From an uncultured Clostridia bacterium (GTDB lineage Bacteria > Bacillota > Clostridia > Lachnospirales > Lachnospiraceae), in the NCBI GenBank assembly GCA_947174885.1, contig CAMWKO010000015.1:1-62658 (forward strand): DNA of 62,658 nucleotides, written 5' to 3'. The notes beneath the pieces are model-generated. The model made no database searches, was not told the origin of the DNA, and saw nothing but the letters and a program-made list of their open reading frames with translations. Both the position numbers and the translations under genes were made by a program. This document shows positions 46,500-55,493 of this stretch, one piece after another. Each line of letters starts with the position of its first letter. Positions within the stretch are counted from its first letter, which is position 1.

Positions 46500-46640
46500 G
46501 TGAGAAAACTGAGAGAGAATGGAATTTTTACAAAAATACTTTTAGGAATCCTAATTACATTAGGATTCCTTTTGGTGTTGTTATTGATACTATCATTCTA
46601 CAATCACGACAGTATATCTACTTTAACTTATTTGTATTAG
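46500..46640 (+). CDS. Possible small membrane protein (46 residues)
   Basis: GTG 46500 follows GGAAGG (46488-46493) by six bases. The product is a basic N-terminus MRKLRENGIFTK, one hydrophobic span (about 13-33) and a polar tail ending YLY. Its stop codon overlaps the AGGAG ribosome site of the next gene, a layout typical of coupled genes. Against it, part of the span is encoded by a 12-bp palindrome (46544-46570), so the frame may be incidental. Confidence 0.45.
   Translation: MRKLRENGIFTKILLGILITLGFLLVLLLILSFYNHDSISTLTYLY
46544..46575 (+). terminator. Hairpin after hisIE
   Basis: AGGAATCCTAAT (46544-46555), loop TAC, ATTAGGATTCCT (46559-46570), followed by TTTGG. A strong perfect stem with a short T-run. 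It could end the his transcript, yet it sits inside the possible small gene 46500-46640. Confidence 0.55.
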
Positions 46641-46647
46641 GAGCTAT

Positions 46648-48162
46648 ATGAATAAAAGAAAGCTATATCCATCCGGTATATGTCTTATGATATTACTTAT
46701 GTTTTATCCTTTAATATTTTCAAAGGCATATTCCGGTATATTAGAAATAAAATATCTAAGCTTTATAATCATAGCAACCACTATGATTTATTTTTATGCT
46801 ATGGAAAGGCTTATTCTTTGCAATTTATCTTCCTTAAAAGCATCAAATATTTTACAGTCAGTTAAAACCTTATCCTTAACTGACATATCAATGCTGATAT
46901 TTTTATTAATATGCATCTTAAGTGTAATATTTTCTGATTACAGAATAGAAGCTTTTACCGGAAGCTGTAGTAATAATATGGGACTAATATACTATATAGC
47001 ACTGGTATCAGTTTATTTTGTTGTAAGCAGGATTAATATTAGAAAGAAATATATATTTATAGCATGTATGATAAGCTTTTCTATTATAATAATTTTTTCA
47101 TTTATTCAGTTTATGGGATATGATTTATTTAATCTAATAGGTTCCATAAATGATGACTTAAGAATTAATTATTTAAGTACGCTGGGAAATACTAACATAT
47201 ATTCTGCCTTTTTATGCCTGTTTACTCCTGTATTTATGGCATGTGCAGTGTTAAGCAGGAAACTGAAATTACGTTCTTATTTCTATGCAATGAGCTTTCT
47301 TGGATATATAGGTCTGTTTACGGCTAACAGTGATGGCGGTTATGCAGGATTTTTTACTGCCTTTGTACTGGTTCTCTTAATTGCAGTAAATTATAAAGAA
47401 AGAATAATTAGATTTTTGTATTTATGCTTTTTATACTGTATATCTACCTGTGTATTTTTATTTTTTCATAATATCTTTAGTGATACGGCAAGACCCTTAT
47501 CCGATATAACAAAATTTATGGTCTATGGAAGTGCTACTAAGATACTTCTAATTTTATTTGTTATATTGATTGTTATTGTAGACAGATTTAAAAGCAAAAT
47601 AAAAAATGAAGATAATATAAGAAATATTTCCAGATTTGCTATAATTGCTTTTTTAATAATGCTGGCATTGCTATTTATTGCATCAAATGTTGATAAGGTA
47701 TTTTCCTTGGGAATTTTAGACAGATACTTCAAATTTACAAATGATTGGGGAACGGGAAGAGGATATGTATGGAAATGGTGTTTAAATATATTTGGAGAGG
47801 GTACCCTTATAAATAAACTGTTCGGATTTGGAACAGGTACCTGCAGCATTGAACTTTTATCTGCTTATTCCCATGAAATGAGGTATTCACTCGGTTATTA
47901 TTTTACAACTGCACATAATGAATTTTTAGAAATATTATTAAATGTTGGAATTTTAGGGCTATTATCCTATATTTCTGTTATAATTGCTACTATAGTAAAA
48001 AATATTAAAAACAGAGAATATTTTAATATACAGTTTACTGTTGGCATTATTGCATATTGTATACAAAGTATGTTTATAGCAATGCAGCCTGTTGTCATAC
48101 CGTTAGTATTTGTATTTTTAGGTTTGGCAAATAATATAGCCATAGACAAAGAAAGGATATAA
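46648..48162 (+). CDS. O-antigen ligase family protein
   Basis: 504 residues, about 12 membrane spans. Wzy_C-type signature in the large loop: GTGRGYVWKWCLNIF (about 368-382), FGFGTGTCSIE and TTAHNEFLEILLNVGILGLLSYI (about 421-443). These enzymes join glycans to lipid- or protein-linked acceptors, or polymerise polysaccharides. In a Gram-positive host the substrate is unknown, probably a wall or surface glycan. The TPR gene starts 1 bp after the stop. Confidence 0.85.
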   Translation: MNKRKLYPSGICLMILLMFYPLIFSKAYSGILEIKYLSFIIIATTMIYFYAMERLILCNLSSLKASNILQSVKTLSLTDISMLIFLLICILSVIFSDYRIEAFTGSCSNNMGLIYYIALVSVYFVVSRINIRKKYIFIACMISFSIIIIFSFIQFMGYDLFNLIGSINDDLRINYLSTLGNTNIYSAFLCLFTPVFMACAVLSRKLKLRSYFYAMSFLGYIGLFTANSDGGYAGFFTAFVLVLLIAVNYKERIIRFLYLCFLYCISTCVFLFFHNIFSDTARPLSDITKFMVYGSATKILLILFVILIVIVDRFKSKIKNEDNIRNISRFAIIAFLIMLALLFIASNVDKVFSLGILDRYFKFTNDWGTGRGYVWKWCLNIFGEGTLINKLFGFGTGTCSIELLSAYSHEMRYSLGYYFTTAHNEFLEILLNVGILGLLSYISVIIATIVKNIKNREYFNIQFTVGIIAYCIQSMFIAMQPVVIPLVFVFLGLANNIAIDKERI

Positions 48163-48163
48163 G

Positions 48164-48982
48164 ATGGATAATTTACATATTGATAAAAGATATGGGGAGT
48201 GTAAAAAACTGATAGAGCAACAGCATTATAGTAAATCAATTCCACTGATAAAAGAACTGATAGAAGAGATTTCTGCACCTTATCTTAATACAGGCGAAAG
48301 ATATTACAGTTTTAACCATATATTGGAGACCTACTATTATGCCTATTTTTTAAAGGATGTAAGTAAACTGAACTATACGGAATATAATATCAATGCAATG
48401 TACAGGCTGTTAGGATATGCACTTATGAAGGTTAACAGGTTAGATGAGGCTGTTATGGCATATAACAATGGTCTGAACTGGAATCCTGTAGATTTAGATA
48501 CATTATTACAGTTGGGTGAATTATATAAGATGACTAACAATATAAAATCCCTTAGAAAGGTTAGCTTTGAGGCTTATAATTTCTGCTGCAGCAGAGCTAC
48601 ACTTGCAAGATTTTACAGAAATCTCGGATACCATTATCTTGAAAGCTACAAGCCTGAAATTGCCAGAGTACTATATATGTACAGTAATATATATTTTGAG
48701 ACGGAAAATGCCGTAAATGAGCTTAAATTCATTTCTGAAACGCTAAAAGACAGTACGGATAACATTCCTCTTAAGGATATGCAAGAAATATTAGAAAAAG
48801 AAAAAATACCGCTTGGACCTAACAGTGATACACTTGGTATTACATTCAGAGTAGGTCAGATAGAAATGGATAACGGAAATTTTGAAAATGCTGCTGATTG
48901 CTTTGCCATGGTTTATGACCTGACCATGGATGAGGAGGTTAAAACCCTGCTTGACCGTGCAGTAGCAAAAATTAATAACTGA
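48164..48982 (+). CDS. Tetratricopeptide-repeat protein
   Basis: 272 residues, helical throughout, no signal peptide. TPR-like pairs include MYRLLGYALMKVNRLDEAVMAYNNGLNWNP (about 81-110) continuing DLDTLLQLGELYKMTNN, and a C-terminal one, GITFRVGQIEMDNGNFENAADCFAMVYDLT (about 226-255). Probably a scaffold protein. Its tight link to the glycan ligase gene (1 bp) suggests a shared role; the specific role is unknown. Confidence 0.8.
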   Translation: MDNLHIDKRYGECKKLIEQQHYSKSIPLIKELIEEISAPYLNTGERYYSFNHILETYYYAYFLKDVSKLNYTEYNINAMYRLLGYALMKVNRLDEAVMAYNNGLNWNPVDLDTLLQLGELYKMTNNIKSLRKVSFEAYNFCCSRATLARFYRNLGYHYLESYKPEIARVLYMYSNIYFETENAVNELKFISETLKDSTDNIPLKDMQEILEKEKIPLGPNSDTLGITFRVGQIEMDNGNFENAADCFAMVYDLTMDEEVKTLLDRAVAKINN

Positions 48983-48999
48983 TAGAAAATGGAGTTTAT

Positions 49000-50865
49000 A
49001 TGTATAAATTAGCTTTACCGGATGAAATATTACTGCAGGTGGAAAAGCCTGCCAGATACATAGGAAAAGAAGTAAATATGGTAGAAAAGGACTTAAAAGA
49101 TGTAGATGTCCGTTTTGCCATGTGCTTTCCTGATGTATATGAAATAGGTATGTCACATTTGGGCATACAGATTTTATATGACATGTTCAATAAAATGGAG
49201 GGAGTTTACTGCGAACGTGTATATTCTCCATGGGTGGATTTGGACAGGCTTATGCGAGAGCATAACATACCTTTATTTGCCTTAGAGAGTCAGGACCCTA
49301 TTAAAAGCTTTGATTTTCTGGGTATAACTATTCAGTATGAAATGTGTTATACAAATATTCTCCAGATTTTAGACTTAAGTCATATACCGCTTTTTTCAAA
49401 GGACAGAACAGAGGATGACCCTATTGTAATCGGTGGTGGACCATGTGCATATAATCCGGAGCCTATTGCTGAATATTTCGATATATTCAGTCTTGGCGAG
49501 GGTGAAATGGTATATGAAGACGTTATAAGAATTTATCGTGAAAACAGAGCCTGTGGTGGAGACAGAATATCCTTCCTTGAGAAAGTAGCTGCTATAGATG
49601 GTATATATGTACCAATGTTTTATGATGTAACCTATAACGAAGACGGTACTATTAAAGAATTTGTTCCTAACAACAAAAATGCTAAGAATAAAATCAAAAA
49701 GACAATTATTATGGATTTGAGTCATACTTACTATCCGCAAAAGCCGCTTGTACCGTTTATAAGAGCTACTCAGGACAGAGTTGTTTTAGAAATTCAAAGA
49801 GGCTGTATAAGAGGCTGCAGATTTTGTCAGGCGGGTATGATATACAGACCGGTCAGGGAAAGAAATATTGATTATTTAAAGGATATGGCAGTGGAAATGA
49901 TTAAAAATACCGGCCATGAGGAAATATCCTTAAGCTCCCTTAGTTCATCCGACTATTCAAAGCTTAAAGAGCTTTTGGAATTTTTAATTGCAGAATTAAA
50001 GGAGAAAGGTATAAATATTTCTCTACCATCACTAAGAGTAGATTCGTTTTCTTTAGATGTCATGAGCAAGGTGCAGGATATTAAAAAATCTTCTCTTACC
50101 TTTGCCCCTGAGGCCGGTTCTCAACGTCTTAGAAATGTTATAAATAAAGGACTTACGGAGGAACAGATTCTAACCGGATGTGCTCTCGCATTCAAAGGTG
50201 GTTGGAATAAGGTTAAACTTTATTTTATGCTCGGTCTTCCGACGGAAACCGTTAGTGATATGCAGGGAATTGCCGAATTATCGGAGAAGGTAGCAGAGGA
50301 ATATTATAAAATTCCAAAGGGTGAGCGTATAGGAAAAGTATCTGTTACTGCCAGTTCATCATTTTTTATTCCCAAACCGTTTACACCGTTTCAATGGGCA
50401 GCCATGTGTACTAAGGAGGAATTTTTATCCAGAGCAAAGGTTGTAAATGACAGAATGAAAGAAATGCTTAACAAAAAAAGTATAAAATATAACTGGCATG
50501 AGGCTGATGTATCAGTTTTAGAGGGATTGCTTGCCAGAGGTGACAGAAAGGTGTCAAAGGTTATTTATAATGCTTATAAGGCAGGATGTATTTATGACGC
50601 ATGGGGTGACTTTTTTAATAATGAAAAGTGGATGCAGGCAATATCCGATGCAGGTATTGATTTAGACTTTTATACTACCAGAGAAAGAGATTTAGAGGAA
50701 GTATTTCCTTGGGATTTCATAGATATAGGTGTTACTAAAGATTTCCTGAAACGGGAGTGGAACAATGCAAAAAATGAAAATGTAACACCAAACTGTAAAA
50801 TGCAGTGTCAGGGCTGTGGTGCTGCTACCTTTGGAGGAGGAATCTGTTTTGAAAATAAGAATTAA
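49000..50865 (+). CDS. TIGR03960 family B12-binding-domain-like radical SAM protein
   Basis: 621 residues. Seen: an N-terminal region with the B12-domain-like fold (VRFAMCFPDVYEIGMSHLGIQILYDMFN), IVIGGGPCAYNPEPIAEYFDIFSLGEGE, the radical SAM motif EIQRGCIRGCRFCQAG (C-x3-C-x2-C, about 268-275) and a C-terminal Cys cluster CKMQCQGCGAATFGGGIC. The reaction is unknown. The family almost always precedes the TIGR03936 gene and a ribonuclease E/G gene, as here, suggesting an RNA- or ribosome-linked modification. Overlaps the next gene by 17 bp. Confidence 0.92.
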   Translation: MYKLALPDEILLQVEKPARYIGKEVNMVEKDLKDVDVRFAMCFPDVYEIGMSHLGIQILYDMFNKMEGVYCERVYSPWVDLDRLMREHNIPLFALESQDPIKSFDFLGITIQYEMCYTNILQILDLSHIPLFSKDRTEDDPIVIGGGPCAYNPEPIAEYFDIFSLGEGEMVYEDVIRIYRENRACGGDRISFLEKVAAIDGIYVPMFYDVTYNEDGTIKEFVPNNKNAKNKIKKTIIMDLSHTYYPQKPLVPFIRATQDRVVLEIQRGCIRGCRFCQAGMIYRPVRERNIDYLKDMAVEMIKNTGHEEISLSSLSSSDYSKLKELLEFLIAELKEKGINISLPSLRVDSFSLDVMSKVQDIKKSSLTFAPEAGSQRLRNVINKGLTEEQILTGCALAFKGGWNKVKLYFMLGLPTETVSDMQGIAELSEKVAEEYYKIPKGERIGKVSVTASSSFFIPKPFTPFQWAAMCTKEEFLSRAKVVNDRMKEMLNKKSIKYNWHEADVSVLEGLLARGDRKVSKVIYNAYKAGCIYDAWGDFFNNEKWMQAISDAGIDLDFYTTRERDLEEVFPWDFIDIGVTKDFLKREWNNAKNENVTPNCKMQCQGCGAATFGGGICFENKN

Positions 50866-51553
50866 ATTTGCCAAAAGAGGTGCCATGAAATTTATCAGCC
50901 ACCTTGATGTTATGAGATATTTCCAGAAGGTTATAAAGAGAGCTGACATAGATATAGCGTATTCTGAGGGATTTAATCCTCATCAGATTATGTCCTTTGC
51001 CTCACCTTTAGGTCTTGGACTTACAAGTGAAGCTGAATATGTTGATATTGAAGTTCATAGTACTTTAGACAGTAAAACATCACTTGAGATTTTAAATAAA
51101 GTAAGCGTACCTGATATGCCTGTACTTTCCTACAAATTGCTTGAGGATAATGCTACAAAAGCTATGACCCTTGTAGCAGCAGCAGACTATTATGTAAAAT
51201 TCAGAGAGAGCTATGAGCCTGATTTTGATTTTAATGAGGCTATAAGCAGTTTTTTATCTAAGGACAGCATTATCATTACTAAAGAAACAAAGAAAAGTAC
51301 AAAGGAAATAGATTTAAAACCGTTAATATATGATTTTAAACCATATGAAAACGGATATTTTCTTAAATTAGCTGCCGGCAGTGTAGATAATCTAAAACCA
51401 GAGCTTGTATTTTCGGCTTTATATGCAGAAAATAACAGAAGCTTAGAGGATATATCACTTTTAATTAAGCGTATAGAGGTATATGGTATTAAGGAAACAG
51501 ACGGCAAAGAAGAGTTTATTCCATTAGAAAGTTTTGGTGAAGATATTGCATAA
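50849..51553 (+). CDS. TIGR03936 family radical-SAM-associated protein (DUF2344)
   Basis: 234 residues. Begins MKIRIKFAKRGAMKFISHLDVMRYFQKVIKRA and contains YSEGFNPHQIMSFASPLGLGLTSEAEYVDIE, both hallmarks of the family. TTG 50849 chosen: GGAGGAGG at 50833-50840 is spaced eight bases before it, whereas the upstream in-frame start at 50816 has no ribosome site. Works with the preceding radical SAM protein by gene linkage. Function unknown. Confidence 0.9.
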   Translation: MKIRIKFAKRGAMKFISHLDVMRYFQKVIKRADIDIAYSEGFNPHQIMSFASPLGLGLTSEAEYVDIEVHSTLDSKTSLEILNKVSVPDMPVLSYKLLEDNATKAMTLVAAADYYVKFRESYEPDFDFNEAISSFLSKDSIIITKETKKSTKEIDLKPLIYDFKPYENGYFLKLAAGSVDNLKPELVFSALYAENNRSLEDISLLIKRIEVYGIKETDGKEEFIPLESFGEDIA

Positions 51554-52730
51554 AAAGTTTGTTATTTCCAAGGTTACAACTGAATATACTAAGCCCGCTG
51601 ACATACTTATGGTTTATGAAAATGACAGAGCAGTTGAAGCATCTGTATTGTATGAAGATGAGGATTGCGATATTAACAATATATATGTTGCCCATGTAAA
51701 TGATGTTGTTAAAAATATTGATGGTGCATTTCTGGAATACGAAAAAGGCAAAGTAGGATATTTGTCTTTACGAGAATGTAAAAAACCTGTTTTTACCAAC
51801 AGAAAAAATACCGATAAGGTCTGTGAGGGTGACAGTATGCTGGTACAGCTTATTAAGGAGCCTGTAAAGACAAAAAACGGTGTTCTTACTGCAAATATTC
51901 AATTTACCGGTAAATATGTTATTTTTGAGGCCGGTACAAATAATGGTGTCAGGGTTTCAAAAAAAATTTCAGATAATGAATACATAGAAAAAATTGTAGC
52001 TGATATGACACCACTGTGTGATAATTGCAGCTTTATTGTAAGAACTGAAGCGTATAAGGTTTCAAATGATATAGTATTTTCAGAGGCATTGGCTCTTAAA
52101 AATAAATATTTAGATATTGAAGCTAAAGCTTTGTGCAGACCTGCATATTCTCTTGTGCATAAAGCCATTAATTCAAATTATAGTCTTATACTGGATATAA
52201 TTGAAAACGGTGACGAAATTATAAGTGACAGCAAAGAGCTTTTAGAGGAGTGTAAAGATGCAGTGGACAAATATAATTATGAGGTTAATTACCGATATTA
52301 TGAGGATTCTTTGCTGCCACTTTACAAGCTGTACAATTTTGAGGGAGTTTTAAAAGAAATAGCTTCAAAAAACATATGGTTAAAGTCGGGAGCATATCTT
52401 GTCATAGAATATACTGAGGCTATGACGGTAATTGATGTAAATACAGGTAAATGTATAAAGGGAAAGGGGAGCAGTAATACCTTTTATAATATCAATTTAG
52501 AAGCAGGTAAAGAGATTTTAAGGCAGCTTCGTCTTAGAAATATATCGGGTATTATAATGTGTGATTTCATAAATATGGAGGATAATTCCCAAAATGACGA
52601 ACTGGTAAAATCACTTAAGGAGATGGCAAAAACTGACCGTCTCAAGGTAAACATTGTAGATATGACTAAGCTTAAAATACTTGAAATTACAAGAAAAAAG
52701 GTAAGAGAGCGTATTATATTAAAAAAATAA
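51534..52730 (+). CDS. rng: Ribonuclease E/G family protein, short form
   Basis: 398 residues, shorter than E. coli RNase G (489). Seen: N-terminal S1-like part (NNIYVAHVNDVVKNIDGAFLEYEKGKVGYL), the catalytic Asp segments VIDVNTGKCIKGKG and GIIMCDFINMED, and the ITRKKVRERI end. The protein stops exactly where the zinc-link Cys pair of RNase E/G would follow, so that tetramerising site is absent. Start is TTG 51534, GTG 51537 or TTG 51546, all overlapping the previous gene; ligand spacing favours none clearly. A strong terminator follows. Confidence 0.88.
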   Translation: MVKILHKKFVISKVTTEYTKPADILMVYENDRAVEASVLYEDEDCDINNIYVAHVNDVVKNIDGAFLEYEKGKVGYLSLRECKKPVFTNRKNTDKVCEGDSMLVQLIKEPVKTKNGVLTANIQFTGKYVIFEAGTNNGVRVSKKISDNEYIEKIVADMTPLCDNCSFIVRTEAYKVSNDIVFSEALALKNKYLDIEAKALCRPAYSLVHKAINSNYSLILDIIENGDEIISDSKELLEECKDAVDKYNYEVNYRYYEDSLLPLYKLYNFEGVLKEIASKNIWLKSGAYLVIEYTEAMTVIDVNTGKCIKGKGSSNTFYNINLEAGKEILRQLRLRNISGIIMCDFINMEDNSQNDELVKSLKEMAKTDRLKVNIVDMTKLKILEITRKKVRERIILKK

Positions 52731-52756
52731 AGGGCTGTTGCAACAGCCCTTTATTC
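52729..52756. terminator. Bidirectional terminator between rng and the chemoreceptor gene
   Basis: AAAGGGCTGTTG (52729-52740) and CAACAGCCCTTT (52741-52752) form a perfect 24-nt palindrome, with A-rich left and T-rich right flanks. It serves both convergent genes. Confidence 0.9.
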
Positions 52757-52767
52757 CTTATGTTTAT

Positions 52768-54867
52768 TTACAACTTAAATACTTCAACAATGTTATTAAG
52801 CTCTTTTGCATTCTGAACACTTTCATCAACCATTTCATTTGTTCTGATTGTAAGTGAAACAATATCTGAAGTCTTTTCAGCAATATTTGAAACTCCAACA
52901 GAAGAGTCATTAATTGTATTATTAATACCTGAAATAGCATCTGCAATAAGAGTAGTACTGCTTTCAAGCTCTGTAATTGATTTATAAATTTCTTTCATAG
53001 ATTTTTCAAATAAATCTGCATCTGAATTATATTCATCCGATACTGAAATAAATCCACTATAATCTTCCAATACTTTTTCCTCAAGGAAGTTTAATGTAGT
53101 TTCTAAACATTCTGCCATACTATTAACTGCATTATTTACATCTTCAACAATAGTTCCGATATTTTCAACTGTAGCAGCTGAAAGATATGCCAAATGACCA
53201 ATCTGTTCTGCAACAACTGCAAATCCACGTCCTGCCTCGCCGGCTCTTGCAGCTTCAATAGATGCATTGATTGAAAGCAGACTTGTCTGGTCTGAAATAT
53301 CAAGAATAGTTTTTGTAAGAGAATTAATCTTATCAACATCCTTAGATTTTTCAATAGCAACTGATGTTTCTTTGCGGACATTGGCAAACATTTCCTTGCC
53401 ATTATCACTTGCTAAAATAGTATCTGTCTTAAGCTTGGAAGCCTTATTCATAATTTTAATAGCTAAATCCTGACCATCTTTTGTTTTATTTGAAATATTA
53501 TCAATAGAAAGAAGTATATTGTTAATATTCTCATCAACACGGGTAGTAGAAGCAGCAGTTTCCTGCATACCGGCAGCTAATTCTTCAGTTGTAGCTGAAT
53601 TGTCAGTTGAGTTTGCATTAACCAAATCAGCCAAATCCTTAAGACTTAATGAATTACTGTTGATAATGTCTGAAGTAAGATTAATCTTGGCAATAACATC
53701 TTTTACAGACAACTGCATATCATAAAGTGCTCTCGACATTTCACCAGTCTCATCTTTAACCTTACATAACTTATCAAGTACAGGATTTGGTCTGAAATCA
53801 AGACTTGCTGTTTTATGAATAACTGATGTAAGTTTTTTTATAGGCTTTGTAATACTATTTGATACAAGGAATCCAAATGCTGCAAATATAACTAAAATAA
53901 CAGCCGCACCAATAAGTGTGGTTTTTCTTACTTCATCATAAGTCTGGTAAAGCTCATCCTTATCTGCTGTACATAGAAGCAACCAGCCATTATCACAGGC
54001 ATAATAGCCTATATAGTAGGATTTTTCACCATCAGAAATTTCAAGAACATCCGGCTCAATTTTTTCTTTTGGATTTTCTCTATGTTTTTTTACTAATTCA
54101 AGTATTTCCTCATAAACTACCTTTTCACCAATAAGAGTATGGTCTATATTATAGGTATAATTTCCTTCCTCATTTACTAGTGAAACATGGCTTGATTCAA
54201 CTCCTGATAAACCTTCATTTTTATATAACGAGGTCAGATTACTTGTAGTCAAATTGTTTTTAGTTAAAAGAATAGTATCTTCTAAAAGAGTATTATATGT
54301 ACTAACAGCTGTTACCATATTAGTTCTGACTAATGAATCAATACCAGATTCAAAACCAGACATTGTAACAAAGAAAGTAACAACAAGAGCAAGTAAAACA
54401 CTTAAAAATACCATAAATGCCATTTTTATATTAATAGAGTGTATTAATTTGGTTTTTTGCAAATTCTTATCTTTAAGCTTTTTGTCTTTCTTTTTAGATG
54501 ATTTATCAGTTTTGACCTTTTTAGCTTCTTTAACTTTTTTTGAATTATTTTTTTTATTATCCATAGTAGGAGTGATATCAGTTTCTTCTAATAAATGAGG
54601 TACAATTTCATCGGAAATTTCTAAATTTTCAGTGTTATCTGATATATTTTCTGAAGCTAAATCATTTTCAGGATTTGTATATGACCTATCCGGATTTTCA
54701 ATTTCAAAATCCTTCTCATACTCACTAAAAATATCTTCATCCTTAGAAACTTCCTTTTCTTCATCAATCTGAACTAAAATGTCCTGATATGTTTCTTCAT
54801 GTTCATCTACAACGCCCAGTTCATTAATATTTTTATTAGTATCTTCAATAATGGTTTTCTTCTTCAT
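52768..54867 (-). CDS. Methyl-accepting chemotaxis protein with long N-terminal cytoplasmic extension
   Basis: 699 residues from the ATG at 54867 (GGAAAGGTG ribosome site). Order: about 100 acidic residues, a Lys-rich stretch (about 103-140), first membrane span (about 149-169), an extracellular sensor of about 165 residues, second span (about 325-345), HAMP ([21 protein letters not shown]) and a signalling domain with the hairpin tip [33 protein letters not shown]. Chemoreceptors normally have only a few residues before the first span; this 148-residue extension is unusual. No flagellar or che genes are in the window. An upstream in-frame start at 54906 exists but lacks a ribosome site. Confidence 0.92.
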   Translation of the reverse strand: MKKKTIIEDTNKNINELGVVDEHEETYQDILVQIDEEKEVSKDEDIFSEYEKDFEIENPDRSYTNPENDLASENISDNTENLEISDEIVPHLLEETDITPTMDNKKNNSKKVKEAKKVKTDKSSKKKDKKLKDKNLQKTKLIHSINIKMAFMVFLSVLLALVVTFFVTMSGFESGIDSLVRTNMVTAVSTYNTLLEDTILLTKNNLTTSNLTSLYKNEGLSGVESSHVSLVNEEGNYTYNIDHTLIGEKVVYEEILELVKKHRENPKEKIEPDVLEISDGEKSYYIGYYACDNGWLLLCTADKDELYQTYDEVRKTTLIGAAVILVIFAAFGFLVSNSITKPIKKLTSVIHKTASLDFRPNPVLDKLCKVKDETGEMSRALYDMQLSVKDVIAKINLTSDIINSNSLSLKDLADLVNANSTDNSATTEELAAGMQETAASTTRVDENINNILLSIDNISNKTKDGQDLAIKIMNKASKLKTDTILASDNGKEMFANVRKETSVAIEKSKDVDKINSLTKTILDISDQTSLLSINASIEAARAGEAGRGFAVVAEQIGHLAYLSAATVENIGTIVEDVNNAVNSMAECLETTLNFLEEKVLEDYSGFISVSDEYNSDADLFEKSMKEIYKSITELESSTTLIADAISGINNTINDSSVGVSNIAEKTSDIVSLTIRTNEMVDESVQNAKELNNIVEVFKL

Positions 54868-54906
54868 AGATACACCTTTCCGCTCTACAAAATTGTGACT
54901 ATACAT

Positions 54907-55305
54907 ATTATTAATATTTTCACGAGCTATATATAATATATTAATTTTACCAATTTTTTATGAGAAATTCAATAGTAATAAATTCCTTACATAGCTTTAA
55001 TATTTTATTGTTAACCAATAATTTGTTGAGATTTTGTATTTCTTATAATATTTTTTTGACTTTCCCTCTTTTTTGATACCTAATCATCCAAAAGCCTCTA
55101 TTCCAAGGCAGTCAACCAATGTAAGCCGTTGTGAGTGCACTTTTTTAAAAATGAACCCTTTTATGTCTAAGCTTAATCCTACAAGGACACGCTTAATGGC
55201 ATGTCCCAGTGTATAAAAAATGAATTTTAAAATGTCATAAATCCTTTTGGTACATTACCTTAATTCTATAATAAAAATAGTGAAACTCAAAAGTCTTTTC
55301 AAGGA
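54907..55305. other. Gene-free stretch with a possible gene remnant
   Basis: On the minus strand 55082-55145 reads as a short open stretch ending ...LTLVDCLGIEAFG-stop, more G+C-rich than its surroundings, without a start or ribosome site. It could be the tail of a decayed mobile-element gene; I cannot name it. The rest is AT-rich and featureless. Confidence 0.3.
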
Positions 55306-55334
55306 TTGACTGAAAATTTATAATATTCTATAAT
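55306..55334 (+). promoter_or_regulatory. Promoter upstream of the lipoprotein gene
   Basis: TTGACT (55306-55311), 17-bp spacer, TATAAT (55329-55334). Five of six and six of six matches to the housekeeping boxes. Confidence 0.8.
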
Positions 55335-55370
55335 GCTTATTAAATATGCTCAAATGGGAGGACGAACAAA

Positions 55371-55493
55371 ATGATTTGGGAAAAAGTAAAGTATGTAGGA
55401 GATTTCTGTTATTATAGTGAAAGGAATAAAGAAAAACAAAATGAAAAAGAGATATTGTCACAGGAAATTATGGTATATAAGATTTTTATATAA
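55371..55493 (+). CDS. Possible short leader ORF or truncated gene start (40 residues)
   Basis: ATG 55371 has the best ribosome site of the region (GGGAGG 55356-55361) and follows a strong promoter. It encodes MIWEKVKYVGDFCYYSERNK and ends at 55493, overlapping the start of the lipoprotein gene in another frame. The AT-rich character stops at its end. It may be the beginning of a resident gene cut by the incoming G+C-rich segment, or a coupled leader. Confidence 0.35.
   Translation: MIWEKVKYVGDFCYYSERNKEKQNEKEILSQEIMVYKIFI

Noticed and set aside
46451-46651. 66-codon frame overlapping the end of hisIE
   Set aside because: It starts inside hisIE without a ribosome site; the frame beginning at 46500 with a ribosome site is a better candidate for this interval.
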